NCBI GenBank assembly: GCA_002478865.1
Contig: DLJZ01000002.1
Location: forward strand, 186,001 to 250,000
Direction of reading: 5' to 3'
DNA: 64,000 bases
Source of the DNA: Hungatella sp. UBA7603
GTDB lineage: Bacteria; Bacillota; Clostridia; Lachnospirales; Lachnospiraceae
Of the stretch, positions 44,803-51,727 are shown piece by piece. The notes under the pieces are model-generated. The model had not been told where the DNA came from, made no database searches, and saw nothing but the letters and a program-made list of their open reading frames with translations. Position numbers and translations under genes: made by a program. Within the stretch, counting starts at the first letter, position 1, and each line of letters begins with the position of its first letter.

Positions 44803-45195
44803 ATGAAAACATTAAAGTATAGCCGTCAACGGGAATCTATTAAAGCTTGTCTGATGGCAAGGCATGACCACCCCACTGCCGACGCTTTATACACCGCCAT
44901 CCGAGAGGATTACCCAAACATCAGCCTCGGTACTGTTTACCGGAACTTAAATCTCCTTGTGGAACTTGGTGAGATACAGAAGCTGACTTGCGGAGACGGA
45001 GCAGACCATTTTGATGCTGTCACATCACCACATTATCATTTTGTCTGCAAAACATGCGGGCAGGTCAATGACCTACGTCTCGATACTATGGAGGAAATCA
45101 ATCATCTAGCCCAGGAACATGCGGATGGACAGGTGGAGAGCCATACCATCTATTTTTATGGTACCTGCAATCAGTGTTTGAGAAAAAATTCTTAA
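44803..45195 (+). CDS. perR: PerR-like Fur-family peroxide regulator
   Basis: The 130-residue protein has a winged-helix N-terminus (HPTADALYTAIREDYPNISLGTVYRNLNLL) and two structural zinc CxxC pairs (CKTCG and CNQC). DHFDAVTSPHYHF and QVNDL offer the His/Asp ligands of the regulatory metal site; Asp rather than Glu at the last position favours PerR over Fur. It sits directly before two rubrerythrin genes and shares an operator with the first. Fur or Zur remain possible. Confidence 0.83.
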   Translation: MKTLKYSRQRESIKACLMARHDHPTADALYTAIREDYPNISLGTVYRNLNLLVELGEIQKLTCGDGADHFDAVTSPHYHFVCKTCGQVNDLRLDTMEEINHLAQEHADGQVESHTIYFYGTCNQCLRKNS

Positions 45196-45201
45196 TAAGA
45201 C

Positions 45202-45230
45202 TTGACATCAGGATAAAGTTGTGCTAAATT
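45202..45230 (+). promoter_or_regulatory. Promoter of the rubrerythrin operon
   Basis: TTGACA (45202-45207) and TAAATT (45225-45230) are 17 bp apart. Confidence 0.78.
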
Positions 45231-45235
45231 AATAT

Positions 45236-45250
45236 CAGTAATCATTACTG
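45236..45250 (+). promoter_or_regulatory. PerR-type operator of the rubrerythrin operon
   Basis: CAGTAATCATTACTG is a perfect 7-1-7 palindrome beginning five bases after the -10, so a bound repressor would block initiation. The inner TAATnATTA equals the Per box core. Confidence 0.72.
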
Positions 45251-45306
45251 TTTTTGATTGCAACAACATAATAAATAATAATTAAAAATAAAGGAGACAT
45301 GAGATC

Positions 45307-45849
45307 ATGAAGAAATGGGTTTGTACTGTATGCGGTTATGTTCACGAAGGAGAGGCAGCTCCAGAATTTTGTCCAATTTGTAAAGCTGGTTCTGAAAAGT
45401 TCAAATTACAGGATGCAGATATGTCCTGGGCCTGCGAGCATGAAATTGGTGTTGCTCAGGGATCTCCAGAAGATATTATGAAAGATTTAAGAGCTAACTT
45501 TGAGGGCGAGTGTTCTGAAGTTGGTATGTATCTTGCTATGTCAAGAGCGGCTCACAGAGAAGGATATCCAGAGGTCGGCTTATACTATGAGAAGGCTGCT
45601 TTTGAAGAAGCTGAGCATGCTTCTAAGTTTGCAGAATTACTTGGTGAAGTTGTAACCTCCAGCACAAAGAAGAACCTTGAGTTAAGAGTTGCTGCTGAAA
45701 ACGGTGCAACTGCTGGTAAGTTTGATCTTGCAAAGCGTGCAAAAGAATTAAATCTTGATGCAATCCATGATACCGTTCATGAGATGGCTAAGGATGAGGC
45801 TCGTCACGGTAAGGCATTTAAGGGCTTATTAGAGAGATACTTCGGTTAA
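45307..45849 (+). CDS. Reverse rubrerythrin (N-terminal rubredoxin, C-terminal diiron domain)
   Basis: A 180-residue protein with the rubredoxin centre first ([12 protein letters not shown] ... FCPICKAG) and then a ferritin-like four-helix domain with iron ligands in [17 protein letters not shown] and DEARHGK. In clostridia reverse rubrerythrin is the terminal NADH-dependent H2O2 and O2 reductase and is PerR-repressed. It has its own promoter and a perfect PerR-like palindrome. The next rubrerythrin is 60 bases downstream. Confidence 0.94.
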   Translation: MKKWVCTVCGYVHEGEAAPEFCPICKAGSEKFKLQDADMSWACEHEIGVAQGSPEDIMKDLRANFEGECSEVGMYLAMSRAAHREGYPEVGLYYEKAAFEEAEHASKFAELLGEVVTSSTKKNLELRVAAENGATAGKFDLAKRAKELNLDAIHDTVHEMAKDEARHGKAFKGLLERYFG

Positions 45850-45909
45850 TAGCTTTTCCATTTCACATACAAGATCAGCCAATAGAAATTATTCATAGGA
45901 GGGTTTAAG

Positions 45910-46446
45910 ATGTCAAAATATGCGGGAACTAAAACAGAACAGAACTTAAAGGATGCATTTGCCGGGGAATCCATGGCAAGAAACAAGTACACTTTTTTTG
46001 CGTCGGCAGCTAAAAAATCTGGATATGAGCAGATGGCTGCCTTATATCTAGAAACTGCTGACCAGGAAAAGGAACATGCAAAGATGTGGTTTAAGGAACT
46101 TCATGGAGTTGGTACCATGGAAGGAAACCTTGAGGCGGCTGCCGAAGGGGAAAACTATGAGTGGACCGACATGTATAAGCGTATGGCCCAGGACGCCAGA
46201 GAAGAAGGATTTGAAGCGCTGGCATTCAAATTCGAATTCGTTGGAAAAGTGGAAGCCGCCCATGAAAAGCGCTACTTAAAGCTTCTTGACAGTTTAAAAA
46301 ATGACAAGACCTTTAAGGGTGACGCGCCTCTTGGCTGGAAGTGCCGTAACTGCGGTTACATCCATGAGGGACCTGATGCCCCGGAAATTTGTCCGACCTG
46401 TGCACACCCAAAAGCTTATTTTGAAAGAAAAGTGGAAAATTATTAA
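45910..46446 (+). CDS. Rubrerythrin (classical order)
   Basis: A 178-residue protein with the diiron domain first (FAGESMARNKYTFFA, ADQEKEHAK, EAAHEKRY) and a C-terminal rubredoxin site (WKCRNCGYIHEG ... CPTCAHPKAYF). It reduces hydrogen peroxide in the cytoplasm. The ATG follows AGGAGGGTTTAAG. It has no separate operator and is probably cotranscribed with the reverse rubrerythrin. Confidence 0.95.
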   Translation: MSKYAGTKTEQNLKDAFAGESMARNKYTFFASAAKKSGYEQMAALYLETADQEKEHAKMWFKELHGVGTMEGNLEAAAEGENYEWTDMYKRMAQDAREEGFEALAFKFEFVGKVEAAHEKRYLKLLDSLKNDKTFKGDAPLGWKCRNCGYIHEGPDAPEICPTCAHPKAYFERKVENY

Positions 46447-46451
46447 TGAGT

Positions 46452-46487
46452 AAAAACCGGCTGGGGATTTCCCTGGCCGGTTTTTTC
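46452..46487 (+). terminator. Terminator of the rubrerythrin operon
   Basis: AAAAACCGGC pairs with GCCGGTTTTT (around 46452-46485), with an inner GGGGA/TCCC pairing, ending in TTTTTT. Confidence 0.9.
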
Positions 46488-46559
46488 GCGCCTTGGTTTT
46501 TTCTCTTTCTCATGATATACTTACATTAGAAAAATACAGGAATTCATTGAGGATGACCC

Positions 46560-47267
46560 ATGATCAATATTGCTATTGTGGAAGACGAAGACCAGTACGT
46601 AGAAACATTAAAATCCTATCTTTTAAGGTATGAAACCGAACACGGAGAGCATTTTAAGATTCAGGTGTTTTCCGATGGCCTGGATATCATATCGGATTAT
46701 ACCCCAGATTATGATATTATTTTGCTTGATATACAGATGAAGCACTTAAATGGTATGAAAACAGCAGAAAAGATACGGGAATTTGATGAGGAAGTGACTT
46801 TTATCTTTATCACCTCTTCCACTCAGTTTGCCCTGGAAGGGTATCTTGTGGATGCCCTTGGGTATGTATTAAAGCCAGTTCCCTATCTCTCCTTTTCTCA
46901 GCTATTAAAAAAGGCAGTGCTTAAAATAAATAAGAAAAAGGAAACGCACTACATAACGGTAGACGTGGATGGCGGCACCATGCGCGTGAATTTAGATTCT
47001 GTTTCCTATATTGAAAGTCAGCTTCACCGGCTTTTAATTCATACGGAAAAAGGAAACTATGTAGTTCCCGGCCCCATGAAGCGGATGGAAGAGACATTAA
47101 AACCATTTGGTTTTTCCAAGTGCCATCATGCTTATCTTGTGAACCTAAATCATGTGACAGGAATCCTTAACAATCATGTTCTGCTCCTTTCCACACAGCA
47201 GATACCCTTAAGCCGTACCAGGAAAAAGTTATTTATGGACTGCCTGACGGATTATCTGGGAGGTTAA
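46560..47267 (+). CDS. LytTR-type response regulator (AgrA-like)
   Basis: The 235-residue protein has a receiver domain (NIAIVEDEDQ, phospho-Asp in IILLDIQMKHLNG) and a C-terminal LytTR DNA-binding domain (MRVNLDSVSYIESQLHRLLIHT). It is one base from the GHKL kinase gene, forming a two-component pair of the Agr type. No agrB or agrD-like gene is visible in the window, so the signal is unknown. Confidence 0.93.
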   Translation: MINIAIVEDEDQYVETLKSYLLRYETEHGEHFKIQVFSDGLDIISDYTPDYDIILLDIQMKHLNGMKTAEKIREFDEEVTFIFITSSTQFALEGYLVDALGYVLKPVPYLSFSQLLKKAVLKINKKKETHYITVDVDGGTMRVNLDSVSYIESQLHRLLIHTEKGNYVVPGPMKRMEETLKPFGFSKCHHAYLVNLNHVTGILNNHVLLLSTQQIPLSRTRKKLFMDCLTDYLGG

Positions 47268-47268
47268 A

Positions 47269-48582
47269 ATGAATTTAGCGGAACTGATGAATACTCCCCG
47301 TACCTACACCGCCCTTGCGGAATGGATTGCATGTTCTTTGTATATCCTCATGTTGAGAAGAAAAATAAAGGGGTTTTGGCTTGCTGCCTTTATTACTGGC
47401 ATGCTTGGCCTGTTCCTTTCTTTTCATCACATCGCAGGTAAGCTTCCCTTATTTTTGTGGTTTCCGGGAATGATGACTGCTATCCTTATGATTTATTTAT
47501 GCATTTATATTTCCTGTCAGATCTCTCATTATGATGCTTTATTCTTATGCATCCGGGCCTTTGTACTGGCTGAGTTTGCTGCTTCCCTACAGTGGCAGCT
47601 TTATGTATGGTGGGCTCTTATGTTTCAAAGGGAAAGTAGGACCATTTCCCTTACGGTTATGGCGGTCACTTATTCGTGTATTTATGTTGGATATTACTTT
47701 CTGGAACGGGAACACATTCAAAAAGAGGAAGGCATGGAGGTGGAAGGAAAGGAACTCCTTGGCACAGCATCTATGGGACTTGGCGCTTTCCTTATTAGTA
47801 ATATTAGTTTTGTCATGCCAAACACTCCATTTTCCAGCGCTACAAGCTCTTTACTCTATGTCCGCACTCTGGTGGATTTTGGTGGGCTCATTATGCTCTT
47901 TGCCCAGCAAAACAGGAGAAAGGAACTTCAAATACGTGGTGAAAACCATGCCATGAACGTAGTTTTACAACGTCAATACGATCAGTACCGCATGGCTCTT
48001 GACAACACAGAACTGCTTCGAAGGGAGTTTCATGACTTAAAACATTATATGATTGCGATCCGGGCAGAGTCTGATCCGTTAAAGAAGGAGCAATATTTAA
48101 AGGAGATGGAGAACGCCATCTTGACCCAGGAAGCTCTCGTTAATACAGGGAACCAGGTACTTGATGTGGTGCTCACTACAAAAAGTACTTATTGCAGCCA
48201 AAATAAGATTTCCTTTACCTGTATGGCAGATGGAAAGTTGGTCTCCTTTCTCCACGTAAAGGACATTTGCTCTATCTTTGGAAATGCCCTTGATAATGCC
48301 ATTGAATGCGTTTCCCAGTATGAAGACACGGAAAAACGACTGGTCACTCTTACGGTGTGTAAAATAAATGGGTTTTTGATGATCCAGTGCGAGAATTATT
48401 TAGAAAGCCCTCTTCTTATGGCTGACCGGGGTCTGCCTTCTACCACAAAGAATAATAAGCGGTTTCATGGTTATGGTCTTAAGAGCATACAGGCTGCCGC
48501 ATTAAAATATGGCGGGTCCATGACGGTCACTTCAAGGGATCAGTGGTTTGTCTTAAAAATTCTGATACCGGTTTTGGAATAG
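47269..48582 (+). CDS. GHKL-family sensor histidine kinase (AgrC-like)
   Basis: The 437-residue membrane kinase has about six transmembrane segments in the first 215 residues, a short coiled linker with RREFHDLKHYM (the phospho-accepting His region) and a GHKL ATPase domain (FGNALDNAIECVSQ, GYGLKSIQAAALKYGG). It is translated together with the LytTR regulator. Ligand unknown; AgrC relatives sense peptides. Confidence 0.92.
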   Translation: MNLAELMNTPRTYTALAEWIACSLYILMLRRKIKGFWLAAFITGMLGLFLSFHHIAGKLPLFLWFPGMMTAILMIYLCIYISCQISHYDALFLCIRAFVLAEFAASLQWQLYVWWALMFQRESRTISLTVMAVTYSCIYVGYYFLEREHIQKEEGMEVEGKELLGTASMGLGAFLISNISFVMPNTPFSSATSSLLYVRTLVDFGGLIMLFAQQNRRKELQIRGENHAMNVVLQRQYDQYRMALDNTELLRREFHDLKHYMIAIRAESDPLKKEQYLKEMENAILTQEALVNTGNQVLDVVLTTKSTYCSQNKISFTCMADGKLVSFLHVKDICSIFGNALDNAIECVSQYEDTEKRLVTLTVCKINGFLMIQCENYLESPLLMADRGLPSTTKNNKRFHGYGLKSIQAAALKYGGSMTVTSRDQWFVLKILIPVLE

Positions 48583-48607
48583 TCGGGGTGATTGATATAT
48601 GTATAAC

Positions 48608-48659
48608 AAAAATACGTCTTGATAGGGCTTTTAGATGCCGTATCAAGACGTATTTTTTT
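48608..48659. terminator. Bidirectional terminator between convergent operons
   Basis: AAATACGTCTTGATA pairs with TATCAAGACGTATTT (about 48610-48624 with 48641-48655), with T-tracts on both strands. It ends the kinase gene on the plus strand and the GH3-GtrA operon on the minus strand. Confidence 0.92.
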
Positions 48660-48702
48660 ACCTGTGGTCACTACTAATTAGTAGGATAACCAAAGACCAT
48701 GT

Positions 48703-49290
48703 CTATTTGTTTTTAAATATAACTTTAAATATAGGAAAAAATACCCAAAAGGAAATTGCGGAATTAATCAGCATTGTGATCACATCAGCAACTGCCTCTC
48801 CCCCTGCTCCCATATCCAAACCACTCATAAAGAGATTGTAGATAGGAGCCTTATAAACACCTTGAAGAGCTGCTGCCCCTATGGTTATGATGATATAAGC
48901 AATCACATACCACATGGCAGCTTTTGCTGCACTGTTATTTGCCTTAAACGTTACGTTTCGTTGCAGGAAAAAGTTGATTACCTGAGCAATTGCCATGGTG
49001 ATTTCAACTGCCAGGAAGTAGGCCAGGCCGCCACCTCCGCCTTTTGACAGCTCTCCTGCTGCATAGTTAAAGATATAGTAAGGCGTACCGTCGGTATTTG
49101 ATCCCACATGCCATACTTGAAAGTCCGTATTTACCAGTGAAGTCATTCCAAAAGCGCCCTTAAAGGCTGGCATCAGTATCATTTGAAGTACTGTAATTCC
49201 GTTGGATACCAAAAAAAATATTAAAAACTGAGCCACTGTGGGGTGTTTTTTGGAAAATGTCTTCCACCCTGCTTTTATGCCTGTAAGCAT
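48703..49290 (-). CDS. GtrA-family membrane protein
   Basis: The 195-residue protein has four predicted membrane segments (near 20-42, 80-105, 118-140, 160-190) and the family's FFLQRNVTFK block. GtrA proteins assist transfer of undecaprenyl-linked glucose or other sugars across the membrane for surface glycans. The insert between helices 1 and 2 is longer than usual and Gly-rich. ATG 49290 follows AAGGGGGGAATAAC. It ends an operon of two GH3 enzymes, an unusual partner set. Confidence 0.82.
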   Translation of the reverse strand: MLTGIKAGWKTFSKKHPTVAQFLIFFLVSNGITVLQMILMPAFKGAFGMTSLVNTDFQVWHVGSNTDGTPYYIFNYAAGELSKGGGGGLAYFLAVEITMAIAQVINFFLQRNVTFKANNSAAKAAMWYVIAYIIITIGAAALQGVYKAPIYNLFMSGLDMGAGGEAVADVITMLINSAISFWVFFPIFKVIFKNK

Positions 49291-49303
49291 GTTATTCCCC
49301 CCT

Positions 49304-51727
49304 TTATTTCTCTGAAAGCTTTTTTTCATATGCATGATTTGCTTTTCTATTGGCAAAGAATCCAACGATGATCTTCTTCATTCCTTTTAAGAAATGCCCG
49401 TTTACCGCTAATACCATTCCTTCTGCCATCTCCATACTGACTGCACCTCCAGTCATTTTGGCAATACCGCGAAATGGCATATTGTAGATAAATAAAAGGT
49501 TCAGGTTTGGTTTTCCCTTTGCTTCACTTTTATTCTTTAACCCTGTGAGTATCCGATAAATCAGTCTTGCCAGAAGGCTCTTTGCATAATACATCTGACA
49601 AAGAGCATCGTTTAAACCAAGGGACCCGGACCAGCTTCCATCTGGTACTGGGTGCCCTAAGAGGGCTTCAAATTCTTCGGTCTTAACATTACATACCTTA
49701 GCGCTATAATAAGATTTTAACGTCTCTGGATCATAGGGAAAAATCTCTGTAGTACCCTCTATCTCTATGGCTCCCTTAAGCCTTACATCAGCTACGTTAG
49801 CTCCAATGGATATGGTATATTGGCCACCTTCTACTTCAAACTGCTTTGTGGCTATGTTCCAGTAACGGAATGCCTTATCATCAAATGCGATAAATACCTG
49901 CTGACTCTCCCCCGCTTTTAAGAATACCTTAGCAAATCCCTTTAACTCCTTGTTCGGGCGAAATACTCTTTGATTTGGACCGCCTACATAAAGCTGGACT
50001 ACTTCCTTTCCGTCATAACTTCCCGTATTCTTTAGTTGAAAGCGGACGCCTTCCTTTGTGACTTCAAGTTCTGAGTATTCAAAAGTGGTATAAGAAAGAC
50101 CGTATCCAAAAGGATATTGAACCGGGATTTCTGCTGTCTGGTAATAGCGATATCCTACAAATAAACTCTCTCGGTATTCACTGTTTCGTTCCTTGCCTGG
50201 GAAGTACTGACAGGAGGGTGTATCCTCATACTTTATAGGATATGTCTCATTTAAATGTCCAGACGGATTGACTTCCCCTGTAATGATACGAAGCATGGCT
50301 CCTGGTCCCGCCTCCCCGCTTAAGTAACCATGAAGAATGGAGTTGCAATATTCCTGCCAAGGCATTTCAATGGCAGATCCAGCGCTAAGGATTCCAACAA
50401 TGGAAGGGTTCACATCAGCCAGGGACTTAAGAAGCTTTATCTGGTTTTTGGGAAGTCTCATGTGGCTGCGATCCATTCCTTCGGTTTCGCTTAGTTCATC
50501 TAGTCCAAAGCAGTATAAAACCACATCGGCTTTCTTTGCCAGCTCAACTGCCTGAGATTCCAGGCTTGCATCTTCTTTTCCATTTCGCAGATATCCCTTT
50601 GCCACTCCCACTACGTTTAAGGTATATTGCTTTATGGTTCCTTCCATTGTTTCCAGATTCAAAGGCATGACCAGAGAGGAACCTGCGCCCTGATACCTTG
50701 GTTCAACTGCAAAATCTCCAATCAGAGCCACCTTACAGCCTGATGGTAAGGGGAGCAGTTTCCCCTCATTTTTAAGTAGAACTACGCTTTCCTCTGCCGC
50801 TTTTTCCGCCAGCCTGTGGTGAGCTTTTTGATCAAATGAAGTCTTCTTTTGATCTTCTTTCTGGTTTAAGTCAAACACAGCTTCTAGAAGACCTTCTACA
50901 CAAGTATCCAGTTCCTCCATGGTCAAGCTGCCGTCTTCCAGGGCCTTTATAAGGCCTCTGGCGGAATCCAGACCAGGAGATGGCATCTCTAAGTGGGAAC
51001 CTGCCGCAACGCCTTTTGCATGATCGTTGGAGCCGCCCCAGTCCGTGATGACAAGACCATCAAAGCCCCACTCATCTCTTAGAATATCTTTTAGCAGATG
51101 TTTATTTTCATTTGTATAGGTCCCGTTTACTTCATTATAACTGGTCATAATGGACTTGGCCTTGCCTTCTTTGACAGCGATTTCAAAGCCTTCTAAATAG
51201 ATCTCTCTTAAGGTACGCTCATCTAGTACTGCATTCATTGCCATTCGCCTAAGCTCCTGGCTATTGACTGCAAAGTGTTTGGGACAGGCGTACACGCCCT
51301 GTTCCTGGATTCCCCTGACATAGGAGGCAGCCAGTTTCCCCGCATGGTATGGATCTTCGGAAAAATACTCAAAGTTTCTTCCGCAGAGTGGACTTCTTTT
51401 GATATTAAGTCCAGGCCCTAAGAGAACGTTTACTCCTTGGGATTTGGCCTCCTCACCTAGTGCATTGCCTATTTCCTCACACAGCCCTTCGTCCCAGCTA
51501 TTGGCAACGGAGGCTGCGGTTGGAAAACAGGTGGCGGGAAGAGAAGGGTTAAGCCCCAGGTGATCTCCCGAACTAGCCTGCCTCCGGACCCCGTGGGGTC
51601 CATCGGCGCAGAAGATGGAGGGAATGTTCAGGCGGTCGATGTTGCGGGTCTGCCACACGTTTTTACCACTAAGAATGGCCGCCTTTTCTTCCAGTGTCAT
51701 TGCTTCAAGAATGTGTTTATACTTCAT
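49304..51727 (-). CDS. GH3 beta-glucosidase, cytoplasmic
   Basis: The 807-residue enzyme has the common domain order: TIM barrel with FDGLVITDWGGSNDH (nucleophile Asp near 229) and CPKHFAVNSQE, then the alpha/beta sandwich and a fibronectin-like domain. About 130 C-terminal residues with amphipathic helices extend beyond the usual end. No signal peptide. The start overlaps the 3' end of the membrane GH3 gene by 11 bases. It probably splits glucose-containing oligosaccharides or glycosides. Confidence 0.9.
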   Translation of the reverse strand: MKYKHILEAMTLEEKAAILSGKNVWQTRNIDRLNIPSIFCADGPHGVRRQASSGDHLGLNPSLPATCFPTAASVANSWDEGLCEEIGNALGEEAKSQGVNVLLGPGLNIKRSPLCGRNFEYFSEDPYHAGKLAASYVRGIQEQGVYACPKHFAVNSQELRRMAMNAVLDERTLREIYLEGFEIAVKEGKAKSIMTSYNEVNGTYTNENKHLLKDILRDEWGFDGLVITDWGGSNDHAKGVAAGSHLEMPSPGLDSARGLIKALEDGSLTMEELDTCVEGLLEAVFDLNQKEDQKKTSFDQKAHHRLAEKAAEESVVLLKNEGKLLPLPSGCKVALIGDFAVEPRYQGAGSSLVMPLNLETMEGTIKQYTLNVVGVAKGYLRNGKEDASLESQAVELAKKADVVLYCFGLDELSETEGMDRSHMRLPKNQIKLLKSLADVNPSIVGILSAGSAIEMPWQEYCNSILHGYLSGEAGPGAMLRIITGEVNPSGHLNETYPIKYEDTPSCQYFPGKERNSEYRESLFVGYRYYQTAEIPVQYPFGYGLSYTTFEYSELEVTKEGVRFQLKNTGSYDGKEVVQLYVGGPNQRVFRPNKELKGFAKVFLKAGESQQVFIAFDDKAFRYWNIATKQFEVEGGQYTISIGANVADVRLKGAIEIEGTTEIFPYDPETLKSYYSAKVCNVKTEEFEALLGHPVPDGSWSGSLGLNDALCQMYYAKSLLARLIYRILTGLKNKSEAKGKPNLNLLFIYNMPFRGIAKMTGGAVSMEMAEGMVLAVNGHFLKGMKKIIVGFFANRKANHAYEKKLSEK

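Noticed and set aside
47531..47956. 141-residue frame inside the GHKL kinase
   Set aside because: Alternative frame of a well-supported kinase gene, without its own start signal.
48583..48702. AgrD-like peptide gene near the LytTR/GHKL pair
   Set aside because: No short frame with a ribosome site and a peptide-like sequence was found in the flanks.
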